Positions 28,223 to 36,974 of a DNA stretch of 64,000 nucleotides are shown here, one piece after another (the stretch's first letter is position 1; every line of letters begins with the position of its first letter). The stretch is taken from the NCBI RefSeq assembly GCF_013019105.1, contig NZ_BLTE01000002.1, positions 1 to 64,000 on the forward strand, in the 5' to 3' direction. Made by a program: the position numbers and the translations under genes. The notes under the pieces are model-generated. The model had not been told where the DNA came from, did no database searches, and saw nothing but the letters and a program-made list of their open reading frames with translations. This stretch comes from Fundidesulfovibrio magnetotacticus (lineage in GTDB: Bacteria > Desulfobacterota > Desulfovibrionia > Desulfovibrionales > Desulfovibrionaceae).

Positions 28223-28822
28223 TCAATGAATTTTGCTCATACCATACAGCAAGATTTCCAAAAGTCGTGTGCCGTCTTTCGCGAGGTTGAAAGTGCGCCC
28301 GCTAAGTGACCAGCGTGTGGCTAGGCCTGACGGCAACGTCAACAGTAAGTTAGCTATTTCATGAGGGGCAAAATCACTTGACAGCTCGCCTGCGACCTGA
28401 GCTTGCTTAGTCAAATCGGTTAACAAGACATGAAAGACCGTGCCCATAGAGTTAAAAGATCGGCGCAATTCTTCGTTTTGCGCGTGGAGTTCACGTGAAA
28501 ATATCAGAGAGTGGACCGCGGGAGTCTGTTGAATAAATTCAAACTGCGCTTCTATGACGCACCTTATTCCCGCGAGAGGACTTTTTTCAGATTTGCGTGC
28601 CTTAGCCCAGCGTGCTTGGGCTTCCATAACCAACCAGTCCGCCACGGCAAGCCAAAGATCTTTCTTCGCCGGAAAGTGCCGAAACACGCCAGCCTGAGTA
28701 ATGCCTACCCGATCGGCCACCGCCTGGGTGGTCGCACATGCAGGCCCTAATTCGGCAACCAGGGCAAGCATGGCTTCCACGATTTCGGCCTTTCTGTCCG
28801 CACTGTTTTTGCGAGACCCCAT
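28223..28822 (-). CDS. TetR-family repressor of the exporter operon
   Basis: 199 residues. N-terminal HTH (IVEAMLALVAELGPACATTQ, VADRVGITQAGVFRHFPAKK) and a helical ligand-binding domain (about 70-195). It is the first gene of its operon. A perfect inverted repeat lies just upstream (28837-28860), so it very likely represses itself and the exporter until an effector, probably the exported compound, binds. Confidence 0.9.
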   Translation of the reverse strand: MGSRKNSADRKAEIVEAMLALVAELGPACATTQAVADRVGITQAGVFRHFPAKKDLWLAVADWLVMEAQARWAKARKSEKSPLAGIRCVIEAQFEFIQQTPAVHSLIFSRELHAQNEELRRSFNSMGTVFHVLLTDLTKQAQVAGELSSDFAPHEIANLLLTLPSGLATRWSLSGRTFNLAKDGTRLLEILLYGMSKIH

Positions 28823-28836
28823 AGACTTTCCCTCGT

Positions 28837-28860
28837 TTGTTAGTTATTGCTAACTAACAA
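28837..28860 (-). promoter_or_regulatory. TetR-type operator
   Basis: Perfect 10-bp inverted repeat TTGTTAGTTA / TAACTAACAA with a 4-nt spacer, 15 bp upstream of the TetR start codon. Confidence 0.8.
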
Positions 28861-28918
28861 TGGTGAGGGTGTTTGTCAATCCGGGTTGGCGATTGCCCTT
28901 CTTAACCTCGAGCTCACA

Positions 28919-29020
28919 TCCAAAGCGGCAGTGGGTTCGTCAGCCAGAACGACATGAGGACGGTTAGCCAACGCACGAGCAATGGGCACACGCTGTGCTT
29001 CGCTTCCGGAAAGCCTTGAT
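28919..29020 (-). pseudogene. Fragment of a second ABC-exporter ATPase
   Basis: 102 bp matching 25359-25460 at about 92 positions, same orientation. Read on the minus strand it gives [20 protein letters not shown] and then [10 protein letters not shown], i.e. signature and Walker B with the second signature Gly changed to Ser. Most differences are third-position, so the fragment came from a functional relative. It is cut off at both ends between the TetR operator and the hcp promoter. Confidence 0.8.
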
Positions 29021-29028
29021 TACTTCTT

Positions 29029-29042
29029 TTGACTTATGTCAA
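29029..29042 (+). promoter_or_regulatory. CRP/FNR-family (Dnr/HcpR-like) binding site before hcp
   Basis: Palindrome TTGAC-TTAT-GTCAA, the 5-4-5 shape bound by CRP/FNR-family regulators, 137 bp upstream of the hcp start. Regulators of this family commonly control hcp and NO reductase genes. If it acts at -41.5, transcription would start near 29077. Which regulator binds is not encoded in the window. Confidence 0.6.
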
Positions 29043-29178
29043 GGATACTATCGGAGACGAGTGGGACGATCATCGGCAACAAGGTGAGAAAAAGAAGCTG
29101 TGCATCGTCGCGCCCGCCGGAACTGAACCGAACCAAAACACGCTTGAATCACTGGACAATCAACCACAAGGAGGCGCG

Positions 29179-30840
29179 ATGTACTGCTTTCAATGCCAGG
29201 AGACGGCAAAAAATACCGGCTGCACCATCAAGGGCATGTGTGGAAAACCCGAGGAGACTGCCAACCTTCAAGACCTTTTGATCTTCGTGTTGCGCGGCAT
29301 TGCCGTGTATGGTGAAGGTCTCAAGGACCTGGGGCAGCCTGACCGTTCAAACGATGACTTCGTGCTTCAGGGTCTGTTCGCCACTATCACCAACGCCAAC
29401 TGGGACGACGCTCGTTTCGAAGGCATGATTGAAGAGGGTCTGAAGCGTCGCGATGCGCTCAAAACAAAGTTCCATGAAGCCTACAAAGCAAAGCATGGGA
29501 AGGAATTCAGCGATCCTTTGCACGACGCCGCCACCTGGCGCGGCCCATCCTCCTCTTTCACCGAAAAAGCGAAGACTGTGGGCATCTTGGCAACGGAGAA
29601 CGAGGATGTGCGTTCCTTGCGGGAATTCCTTATCATCGGGCTCAAAGGCGTAGCCGCCTATGCCGAACACGCAGCCATACTTGGATTCCGTAAACCGGAA
29701 ATCGACGAATTCATGCTTGAGGCTCTGGCATCAACAACTAAAGACCTGTCTGTGGACGACATGGTCGGTATGGTGATGAAAGCCGGTGAAGTGGCCGTGA
29801 CTACCATGGCCCTGCTGGACGAGGCCAACACGAGTAGCTACGGGCACCCGGAGGTAACCCATGTCAATATTGGCGTAGGCACGAACCCGGGCATCCTCAT
29901 CAGCGGTCATGATCTCAAAGACATGGACGAACTGCTCAAGCAGACCGAGGGTACGGGCGTGGATGTCTACACCCACGGCGAGATGCTCCCGGCCAACTAC
30001 TACCCGGTCTTCAAAAAATACAAACACTTGATCGGCAACTACGGCGGCTCCTGGTGGCACCAAAATCCCGAGTTCGAAGCCTTCAACGGCCCCATCCTGC
30101 TGACCACCAACTGCCTGGTGCCGCTCAAGAAGGATAACACGTACCTCGGCCGCCTCTACACCACAGGGGTAGTCGGCTACGAGGGTGCCACGCACATCCT
30201 GGACCGTCCGACCGGCGGGGCCAAGGATTTCTCGGCCATGATCGCCCAAGCCAAGAAGTGCGCGCCGCCCACCGAACTTGAAAAGGGAGCCATCGTCGGA
30301 GGTTTTGCCCACCACCAAGTCATGGCTCTGGCCGACAAGGTTGTTGAGGCCGTCAAGTCCGGCGCAGTCAAGCGCTTCGTGGTAATGGCCGGTTGCGACG
30401 GCCGTCAGAAGTCCCGCGAATACTACACTCAGGTGGCCGAAGCTCTGCCGGAGGACACCATCATACTCACGGCGGGCTGCGCAAAGTACCGTTACAACAA
30501 GTTGAACCTCGGCGACATCGGCGGCATCCCGCGCGTGCTGGACGCCGGCCAGTGCAATGACTCCTATTCCCTGGCTGTCATTGCACTGAAGCTCAAAGAG
30601 GTCTTCGGTCTCGACGACATCAACAAGCTGCCCGTGTCCTACGACATTGCTTGGTACGAACAGAAGGCAGTGGCCGTGCTCCTTGCCCTCCTGTTCCTCG
30701 GAGTAAAGGGTATCCGGCTCGGCCCCACGTTGCCGGGCTTCTTGTCCCCGAACGTGGCTAAGGTCGTCATCGAGAAGTTCGGCCTGAAACCCATAGGCAC
30801 GGTACAGGACGACATCGCGGCCATGATGACAGGCCAGTAA
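29179..30840 (+). CDS. hcp: Hybrid cluster protein (hydroxylamine reductase)
   Basis: 553 residues. N-terminal class I cluster motif C3-x2-C6-x8-C15-x5-C21 ([14 protein letters not shown]). Later conserved segments bind the hybrid 4Fe-2S-2O cluster ([42 protein letters not shown]). The protein reduces NO or hydroxylamine and takes part in protein S-nitrosylation under anaerobic nitrosative stress. The start ATG at 29179 has AAGGAGG four bases upstream; the frame is open further but unlikely to be used. A strong terminator follows, then the NO reductase gene. Confidence 0.95.
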   Translation: MYCFQCQETAKNTGCTIKGMCGKPEETANLQDLLIFVLRGIAVYGEGLKDLGQPDRSNDDFVLQGLFATITNANWDDARFEGMIEEGLKRRDALKTKFHEAYKAKHGKEFSDPLHDAATWRGPSSSFTEKAKTVGILATENEDVRSLREFLIIGLKGVAAYAEHAAILGFRKPEIDEFMLEALASTTKDLSVDDMVGMVMKAGEVAVTTMALLDEANTSSYGHPEVTHVNIGVGTNPGILISGHDLKDMDELLKQTEGTGVDVYTHGEMLPANYYPVFKKYKHLIGNYGGSWWHQNPEFEAFNGPILLTTNCLVPLKKDNTYLGRLYTTGVVGYEGATHILDRPTGGAKDFSAMIAQAKKCAPPTELEKGAIVGGFAHHQVMALADKVVEAVKSGAVKRFVVMAGCDGRQKSREYYTQVAEALPEDTIILTAGCAKYRYNKLNLGDIGGIPRVLDAGQCNDSYSLAVIALKLKEVFGLDDINKLPVSYDIAWYEQKAVAVLLALLFLGVKGIRLGPTLPGFLSPNVAKVVIEKFGLKPIGTVQDDIAAMMTGQ

Positions 30841-30844
30841 AATG

Positions 30845-30870
30845 AAAGGGGGAGCTTCGGCTCCCCCTTT
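30845..30870. terminator. Bidirectional-looking terminator after hcp
   Basis: AAAGGGGGAGC-TTCG-GCTCCCCCTTT, an 11-bp perfect stem with a UUCG loop, five bases past the hcp stop. Confidence 0.9.
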
Positions 30871-30958
30871 GCCATTAAACTGAAGCGAGTTTCTTCAAGT
30901 CTTGTTGAGCTTCCCAACTATTTGGGTGTATTGTTTTGATCAAACGAGGGAGGAAAGG

Positions 30959-33196
30959 ATGACGAGTCCAAAAGTAAAGGCAGTTCTCCTATTTTGTCTC
31001 GCGTTGACTTTCGGCATACTTATCTTTGGAGGTTATGCCATCAACAAGGGCAAACCACCAATTCCCGTCAAGGTTCTGGATGATTCCGGCAACGTCATGT
31101 TCACGGGCGAAGATATCATCAGCGGCCAAAACTATTTTTATAGCAGAGGTGGGCAGCATATCGGAACCATCTGGGGACATGGCGCGTATCTAGCACCTGA
31201 TTGGTCGGCAGATTTTTTACATCGCATGGGTCTCTTTCTGGCCGCTAGACACAGTGGGCTTGACGCTACACAAGCTAGCGCGCTCACCCATGACGACTTC
31301 AAAAAATTAAACCCCGTCGAACAGGCCCGGCTTCAAGTTTTAGTCACTCAGGAAATAAAAAAGAACCGCTACGACCCCAGCACCGGGGTACTGACATCAA
31401 CGAAGTTTCAGACCGAAGCGTTTAAAGCTTTGAACGCCTATTACACGGAGCTCTTTCAGAACGGAAACGATCGCATGGGCTTGCAGCCGGGGATCGTCAG
31501 GAATGCGGAAGAAGGTCGCCTTGTAACAATCTTCTTCTCATGGCTTTCTTGGGCTGCCGGGACACAGCGGCTTGACGCAGAGCACACCTACACGACCAAC
31601 TGGCCATACGACCCCTTGGTCGGCAACGTAGCTCTGCCAGACTTCCTTATTTGGTCTATTGTCAGCGTAATTTTACTTATTTTCGGCATTGCAGGTTCAC
31701 TGTTCGTTTATCAACGATACATTGGCCAAGGAGATGAGGGGAATAAGCTTAATCTCGACTTCCCAGAACCAACTCCAACTCCAAGCCAGAAAGCAACGCT
31801 TATATATTTCTTGACAGCGATCATACTGTTTACACTACAACTCAGTTTTGGAGCGGTAACAGCCCACTTCACTGTTGAGGGAAATTCATTCTTCGGGATC
31901 CCCATATCTTCGTTCTTGCCATATGCAGCAGTCAGAACATGGCACATCCAACTGGCAATTTTTTTCATCGCCACATGTTTCTTGGCAGCAGGCCTCTTCC
32001 TTGGGCCGTTTGTTGGCAAGGAGCCCCGGAGACAAGCTTTTTGGGTTTTTGCACTTTTTGGTGCGTTAGTAATCGTTGTACTTGGAACACTTAGTGGAAC
32101 ATGGCTTTCCGTCTCTGGATTTTTCAATGGCGATGGGTTTATGTTTGGCCATCAGGGATACGAATTCATCGAACTTGGTCGATTTTGGCAAGTGTTATTG
32201 ATTGTTGGAATGATAGTTTGGCTTATTCTTGTGTGGCGAGCAATACAACCAGCAATACGTGACGAGCATGATAATGGCGGCCTCACGCATATGCTTCTGT
32301 ATAGCTCCATATCTATACCACTTTTTTACATGGCAGGTCTGCTCTATGGGAAAGGAAGCCACCTTTCTGATGCAGAATATTGGAGATGGTGGGTAGTTCA
32401 TCTTTGGGTAGAAGGATTTTTTGAGGTTTTTGCTACAGTTGTCATGGCTTTTTTACTTTCGCATATTGGCGCTGTAAGCAAAAGATTTGCTCTTACCAGC
32501 GTTTATTTTATTGTTTTTTTATATCTCGGCAGCGGAGTCATCGGCACGTTCCACCATCTGTATTGGAGTGGTTCCCCGACCATCATCATTGCCCTCGGGG
32601 CGGTATTTTCCGCTCTGGAGGTTGTCCCTCTTTCGCTCTTGGGGTTCGAAGCCGCGCACAACCTTCGGACTGTAGGCGCAGGAGGCAAGGATTTCGCCTA
32701 TAAGTGGCCCATCTATTTCTTTGTGGCTGTTGCATTTTGGAATCTAGTTGGAGCAGGAGTATTTGGATTCTTGATAAATCCGCCAATTGTACTCTATTAT
32801 GCACAGGGCATAAACACCACACCGATCCATTCGCACGGGGCTCTCTTTGGTGTGTACGGCATGCTCGCCATCTCTCTTATGCTCTTTTCCGTTCGTCATA
32901 TCATCACAAAAGCTTCTTGGTCAGACAGGCTCTTGAAATGGAGTTTCTGGGGGCTTAACTGCGGCTTGGCAGCCATGATGATATTTAGCCTCATACCGTC
33001 AGGATTTTATCAGTTTTACCACGCCATCAAGGAAGGCCTGTGGTATGCGCGCAGCCCGGAAATCGCTTCTAGCGAATTCATCCGCACGGTGACATGGATG
33101 CGAGCGCTTCCAGATGTTGTATTTGCTGTTGGGGCTTTTTCCCTGTTGTTGTTTTTGTTGCGTGGGATATGGCTGAGTTATTTTAAAAAATCATAA
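30959..33196 (+). CDS. norZ: Quinol-dependent nitric oxide reductase (qNor)
   Basis: 745 residues, the length of single-subunit qNor. An N-terminal TM plus a periplasmic cytochrome-c-like domain without haem (about 30-215) is fused to a 12-TM haem-copper-oxidase core. Conserved sites seen: HLWVEGFFEVF, GTFHHLYWSG and IHSHGALFGVYG, which supply haem and FeB ligands. It reduces 2 NO to N2O with quinol at the inner membrane. The start at 30959 has GAGGGAGGAAAGG directly upstream. Follows hcp on the same strand, separated by a terminator, so it probably has its own promoter; a TTTGATCAAA palindrome lies about 20 bp before the start. Confidence 0.93.
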   Translation: MTSPKVKAVLLFCLALTFGILIFGGYAINKGKPPIPVKVLDDSGNVMFTGEDIISGQNYFYSRGGQHIGTIWGHGAYLAPDWSADFLHRMGLFLAARHSGLDATQASALTHDDFKKLNPVEQARLQVLVTQEIKKNRYDPSTGVLTSTKFQTEAFKALNAYYTELFQNGNDRMGLQPGIVRNAEEGRLVTIFFSWLSWAAGTQRLDAEHTYTTNWPYDPLVGNVALPDFLIWSIVSVILLIFGIAGSLFVYQRYIGQGDEGNKLNLDFPEPTPTPSQKATLIYFLTAIILFTLQLSFGAVTAHFTVEGNSFFGIPISSFLPYAAVRTWHIQLAIFFIATCFLAAGLFLGPFVGKEPRRQAFWVFALFGALVIVVLGTLSGTWLSVSGFFNGDGFMFGHQGYEFIELGRFWQVLLIVGMIVWLILVWRAIQPAIRDEHDNGGLTHMLLYSSISIPLFYMAGLLYGKGSHLSDAEYWRWWVVHLWVEGFFEVFATVVMAFLLSHIGAVSKRFALTSVYFIVFLYLGSGVIGTFHHLYWSGSPTIIIALGAVFSALEVVPLSLLGFEAAHNLRTVGAGGKDFAYKWPIYFFVAVAFWNLVGAGVFGFLINPPIVLYYAQGINTTPIHSHGALFGVYGMLAISLMLFSVRHIITKASWSDRLLKWSFWGLNCGLAAMMIFSLIPSGFYQFYHAIKEGLWYARSPEIASSEFIRTVTWMRALPDVVFAVGAFSLLLFLLRGIWLSYFKKS

Positions 33197-33206
33197 AACC
33201 AGAAAG

Positions 33207-33237
33207 AGGGGAGGGGCCAACTTGACCTCTCCCCTTT
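33207..33237 (+). terminator. Terminator after qNor
   Basis: Stem AGGGGAGGGG/CCTCTCCCCT (33207-33216 with 33226-33235), then TTGG. The tail is short of T, so termination may be partial. Confidence 0.6.
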
Positions 33238-33614
33238 GGACTCAACAGCAAAAGCATGGCCATCAAACGAAGGGCGTGCGGGGACCGGAACCGGAAGCAC
33301 TTCATGACCGCCATCTACTTCTTCTGCGGCACCTCGACCTCTATCCCAAGCATGCCTGAGCCCGGTTACCCACGGAAAACCCGGAATGACCAGCTAAACT
33401 ATGCAAGCAACTTATCTTGTCAAAAACTGCAAACCTTGCCTTTCTGAGTAGAAGGATTGTCTTTACTAATATCATCATAAAACGCCTTTTCACACTTATT
33501 GCAAAAATAGACATAATTATCTGCTTTTGCATAACAGGAAAGCTGGCGGCCTCAGCCCGCACGAACTCTGTTTTCCAAAAAAATAACACGGCGATTACTT
33601 TTTTTACACAGAAT
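33238..33614. other. Cargo/backbone boundary of element B, no gene
   Basis: Short frames only, none with a ribosome site. This separates plus-strand cargo from the minus-strand element backbone. Confidence 0.45.
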
Positions 33615-33647
33615 GGGGCAAGAATCTACTCACAAGATTCCTGCCCC
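33615..33647 (-). terminator. Hairpin after the element B integrase
   Basis: Stem GGGGCAaGAATC/GATTCcTGCCCC, eight bases past the integrase stop at 33656. On the minus strand it is followed by ATTCTGTG and then a T-poor stretch, so termination strength is uncertain. Confidence 0.5.
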
Positions 33648-33655
33648 GGTTAATC

Positions 33656-34834
33656 TTATGCTGCTGGCTCAAGGCTGGGCAACTTGCTAACTGCCCGTTC
33701 TTTCTCACCTTCCAAGTAGTGATAGTACACGTCCGCCGTCATCTTCACGGTGCTGTGCCCCATCAGCTTCGACACCGCCGCCAAGTCAGCTCCGTTCGCC
33801 AGCATCGTCGTTGCGAAGAGATGGCGCAGGTCATACATCCTGACATCCACGGTGATTCCAGCCTTCACGCAGGCCTTGTTGAAGCTCTTGCGAATCGTCG
33901 TCACCGGCTTCCCGTCGTATTCGACGATGTACCCAGACCTTGAAAACCTCCTCATCTCTCGAAGGCGATCCAGAAATGCCGCCGTCACCGGGACAGTCCG
34001 ATAGGTCTGCGTTTTGGTAGCGAAAATCCGCACCGTGCCAGCGCCGAAATCCACATTTTCATAGCGCAGGGCGAAGAGCTCCGAAGGACCAGGCCGAGTC
34101 CCGAGGTTAAAGCAGACCTCCATGGCCCACCGGACATGAGGCTCAGCGCACTCCATGATCCGGCGCAGGTCATCAACTCCGACCTGGACGTCCCGAGGTT
34201 TCTCCTTGGCTTTCTTCCGACCCTTCATCGGGTTCCTGGCAATGAGTTCCATCTCGATGCCGAAGTTGAAGATCGCGTCGAGGTAGTCGCAGTAGCGATT
34301 CACGCAGGACTGGGACCGTGGCCTTTTCGTCTGATGACTGATCCCTTGCATCTCCTTGATGAACGGAACGATGTCCTTCAGGTAAGTCATGCCCTCGACC
34401 AGGGTGTCCCGACCAAGGATGTCGAAGAACATGCCCTTGAGCAGGTTCTCGAGATTGGCGATGTGCTTCGGCGTCCGACCCGACACCCGAAGGTGGTCCA
34501 GGTACATCATCGACAACTGACCAAAGGTGACCCCCTTGGCAGGGACGGCAACAGCAGCCACCGTCGCTACCGACGTCGCCAGCGGCATTTCAGCCTGGAC
34601 TTCTCCAGGCCCATCCACTGGCTCTTCCTGGTGCGCAACCGGGTCCGACACCGCCTCAACGACCTGCTCCTCCTGCACAGGTACGTGCACGTTCGCTTTC
34701 GCTTGCTGGATCGCAAGATTAAACGCCTCAGCCTGGAGACGGGCCAACTCGCCCCTACCGAAGGACTTGTCCCGCCTCTTACCTTCTTCGTGCCAATAGA
34801 CCATGAACCGTCCATCGCGTTGATAGACGCCCAT
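33656..34834 (-). CDS. Tyrosine site-specific integrase of element B
   Basis: 392 residues. N-terminal arm-binding region (1-50), an Ala/Pro/Glu/Val-rich linker (about 50-100) absent from the element A enzyme, core-binding domain (about 100-200) and catalytic domain. Catalytic residues: R247 (NLGTRPG), R337 (YDLRH, first His replaced by Tyr), H360 (LMGHST) and Y370/371 (ADVYYHY). It shares ADLAAVSKLMGHST with the A integrase. It probably recombines the same tRNA core but reads different arms (GCCAAC). Last gene of the element B backbone. Confidence 0.92.
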   Translation of the reverse strand: MGVYQRDGRFMVYWHEEGKRRDKSFGRGELARLQAEAFNLAIQQAKANVHVPVQEEQVVEAVSDPVAHQEEPVDGPGEVQAEMPLATSVATVAAVAVPAKGVTFGQLSMMYLDHLRVSGRTPKHIANLENLLKGMFFDILGRDTLVEGMTYLKDIVPFIKEMQGISHQTKRPRSQSCVNRYCDYLDAIFNFGIEMELIARNPMKGRKKAKEKPRDVQVGVDDLRRIMECAEPHVRWAMEVCFNLGTRPGPSELFALRYENVDFGAGTVRIFATKTQTYRTVPVTAAFLDRLREMRRFSRSGYIVEYDGKPVTTIRKSFNKACVKAGITVDVRMYDLRHLFATTMLANGADLAAVSKLMGHSTVKMTADVYYHYLEGEKERAVSKLPSLEPAA

Positions 34835-34882
34835 TTGAGCACCCTCCGTTGGTGGTGATTGCAGATAATTTGTGAAGAGGAC

Positions 34883-34905
34883 GGGGCGACCAGATCGATC
34901 GCCCC
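34883..34905 (-). terminator. Hairpin after the 34926 gene
   Basis: Stem GGGGCGA/TCGCCCC (34883-34889 with 34899-34905), between the 34926 gene and the integrase start. No strong T-run. Confidence 0.5.
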
Positions 34906-34925
34906 AGAAATCGAATAACTAGATC

Positions 34926-35141
34926 TTACACATCAAGACCGAACTGGATCGTCAGACGGTTGCCCTTGAGGAGCATTTCAGAATAATGCCCGTCTTCAAC
35001 AGATTCGAACGGATAGTCATGTTCTTCATCCATCTTGACCAGAAGCTGGAGATTCGGGATCATGCACAACAAGCGCAACATGTTCTCGATATTTGAAGCG
35101 TGCTGCAAAGTTTCCAACGAAGTGTAGTGGCTATCACTCAT
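34926..35141 (-). CDS. Small hypothetical protein before the integrase
   Basis: 71 residues (MSDSHYTSLETLQHASNIEN...). Start at the ATG at 35141, with GGAG seven bases upstream. I see no HTH, so it is not an obvious excisionase, although it occupies the place of the excisionase gene of element A. Hairpin terminators lie on both sides, so it seems to be a separate small unit. Confidence 0.5.
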   Translation of the reverse strand: MSDSHYTSLETLQHASNIENMLRLLCMIPNLQLLVKMDEEHDYPFESVEDGHYSEMLLKGNRLTIQFGLDV

Positions 35142-35160
35142 GGCGATTCTCCAGATAATG

Positions 35161-35180
35161 AAAAGGGTCATTTCTGACCC
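35161..35180 (-). terminator. Intrinsic terminator of the element B short recombinase
   Basis: GGGTCA-GAAA-TGACCC followed by TTTT on the minus strand, 15 bp past the stop at 35196. Confidence 0.85.
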
Positions 35181-35195
35181 TGCTAAAGTGTTTGA

Positions 35196-35753
35196 TCACA
35201 ATGCGTTGAGGAGAATTTCTTCCACCTCTTCGTCCTGCACCCCAAGATACCTTCGCGTTATCGAGGGGCTACTGTGATTGAGCCTCTTGGCCAACAACTC
35301 CCATGAAACACCAAATGTTTTGCGTTGATGGTAACACCACGTCTTTCGCAGTGTATGCGCTCCAAAGTTGCCTTGAAGATTGATCTCGTCGCACCATCGC
35401 TGCACCATCATGGTGACAGCATACGTGGTCAGCGGATAATTCTTCCCCTTGCGGCTCTTGAACAGGAAATGTTCATCTTCGAGTTTCGAGGTTGCAAGGT
35501 GCTCGGCGAGAGCAGACTTAATTTCCTTGTTCATTATGAGGATGTTCTCTTTGCCAGTTTTCTTTTCCTTGAGGCAGACGCGGTCGCCAATCTTGCAATA
35601 CTTCACGTCTGACACCTTCAAGGCCAATATGTCTTGGACCCTGAGCCCAGAGTTCACCCCCATGGCAAACAGTAGCCGGTTACGCGGCTGATCCGCCAAG
35701 AGCTTCTTGATGCTCTTGATGTTCTTGAGGTCGATAATGGGCTCGACTTTCAT
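35196..35753 (-). CDS. Short FimB-like tyrosine recombinase, element B
   Basis: 185 residues and collinear with 6967-7524. Same catalytic set (SGLRVQD, EKKTGKE, HTLRKTW, RLNHSS, RRYLG) and near-identical blocks such as FLFKSRKGKNYPLTT. Start at the ATG at 35753, with AGGAGG five bases upstream; the longer open frame lacks a ribosome site. It has no core-binding domain. Its conservation exceeds that of the other backbone proteins shared by A and B, which suggests a fixed target common to both. Confidence 0.88.
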   Translation of the reverse strand: MKVEPIIDLKNIKSIKKLLADQPRNRLLFAMGVNSGLRVQDILALKVSDVKYCKIGDRVCLKEKKTGKENILIMNKEIKSALAEHLATSKLEDEHFLFKSRKGKNYPLTTYAVTMMVQRWCDEINLQGNFGAHTLRKTWCYHQRKTFGVSWELLAKRLNHSSPSITRRYLGVQDEEVEEILLNAL

Positions 35754-36060
35754 GAGCACCTCCTTTGCAACGTTGTTTTTCGTTTCCAAACCCAACGAAA
35801 TCGTAGATTCAAAACCGGGGCTACTTGGGACCGTCCAGCTAGGGCTGGAGTATCCCGTTGTAATACAACATCTTATGCAGCAACGCGCCTCCAATGTACG
35901 ATTCTATCTATTATAGTTCTTTCCTCCGTTATAGAGTCGTCGCATTATACCAATCATATCTGTATTACTTTGTGCATTCTGCCAGAAAATTGAAGTGACC
36001 ATTTGAGAGGCTGCGAATCAGAAGTTATGTTGCACGGAGGACGGAAAGCAGGATTCAAAC

Positions 36061-36094
36061 AGAAGAAAATGCCACCTCTCTAGAGCATGGCATT
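36061..36094 (-). terminator. Intrinsic terminator of the element B regulator gene
   Basis: Stem AATGCCA/TGGCATT followed by TTCTTCT on the minus strand, 16 bp past the stop at 36110. The leader 35754-36060 between this and the recombinase start holds no gene. Confidence 0.65.
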
Positions 36095-36109
36095 CGTAGA
36101 TGGTTGATT

Positions 36110-36493
36110 TCAGATCACCGTCAGGATGATGCGATTGTCTTCGACAGTGACGGCGAACTCGTCGCCTTCATTGACGTCAAGGCTGCCCAGATCAAGCTTG
36201 TTGACGTTGATCCGCACCTCGCCCTTCTTGTTGACGTAGGGACGTGCAGAACTCTTGAGATAGAGCCCTTTGACGTCGTAGAACTGCCTGTCCTGGCTGA
36301 TGAGTTTGAGGACGAAGTGCTTGAGTGTCGGCTTATGCGTAATGTTCATCTTTTCCATGATGGACTTCGCGTCAAGACCTTCCCTGATGCACTCCCTGAG
36401 AAGCGAAGCATTGTACTTCGACTCAGGGCGCTTCTTTTCGCCCACGCCATCGAACTCTTCACCCTCAATGGGCTGAACCTTCTTCGCTGACAT
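36110..36493 (-). CDS. HTH plus AbrB-like regulator of element B
   Basis: 127 residues, homologous to 7798-8163. Conserved segments are ESKYNASLLRECI, SIMEKMNITHKPTLKHFVLK, YDVKGLYLKSSARP and the AbrB-like hairpin VNEGDEFAVTVEDNRIILTV. It lies between the origin-like region and the short recombinase, as in element A, and a copy of the recurring GC-rich cis-element lies about 100 bp upstream. Likely a transcriptional switch of the element. Confidence 0.7.
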   Translation of the reverse strand: MSAKKVQPIEGEEFDGVGEKKRPESKYNASLLRECIREGLDAKSIMEKMNITHKPTLKHFVLKLISQDRQFYDVKGLYLKSSARPYVNKKGEVRINVNKLDLGSLDVNEGDEFAVTVEDNRIILTVI

Positions 36494-36592
36494 ATTGCCT
36501 CCTTTGTTTTAGGCGGTGGTATAAGAATCTAATATCTATATGATATGACTCGAATAATGTCATAGGAAGGAAGAAGCTTTCCCGTTGCGACA

Positions 36593-36692
36593 GGCGAAAA
36601 CGTTCGTTGGGCCGAGGATCGCTCCTATGGGGTTTTCTGGTCCGACGCAGGGTCAACCCTGGGGAAGCCCCAGAAAGCGCAGGAGGCGGGAG
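36593..36692 (-). promoter_or_regulatory. Recurring GC-rich cis-element, copy B1
   Basis: Contains GGCGAAAACG, CGTTGGGCCGAGG, a stem CTGGGGaagCCCCAG near 36659-36673 and GGAGGCGGGAG. The first half matches copies A1 and A2; the second half is diverged. Confidence 0.4.
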
Positions 36693-36929
36693 ATTTGGAG
36701 GGTTGGAAAGCTGACGAAGTGGTATTCACAAAGAGTACACATTGACAGAAAGGAAATTGAGCAAGCAAACAATATGTTGGCCATTCAGCTTTCCGCATCT
36801 TATTGAACATTTATTTCATATATTGTGAGTCATTATGCGTCCTACAATGCACCGGGAATTTAATTCCTGGATCGCGTTGACCAAACAATATAGCGCTAAT
36901 CATAAATTCAAGTCTTCCTGACAATACAT

Positions 36930-36961
36930 AAAAAAAGATACGGAGAGGACATGCCCCTCCG
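36930..36961 (-). terminator. Intrinsic terminator after the 31-residue gene
   Basis: Stem CGGAGaGG/CCcCTCCG (36940-36961) followed by TTTTTT on the minus strand. Confidence 0.8.
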
Positions 36962-36974
36962 TGCTGGAACGGGG

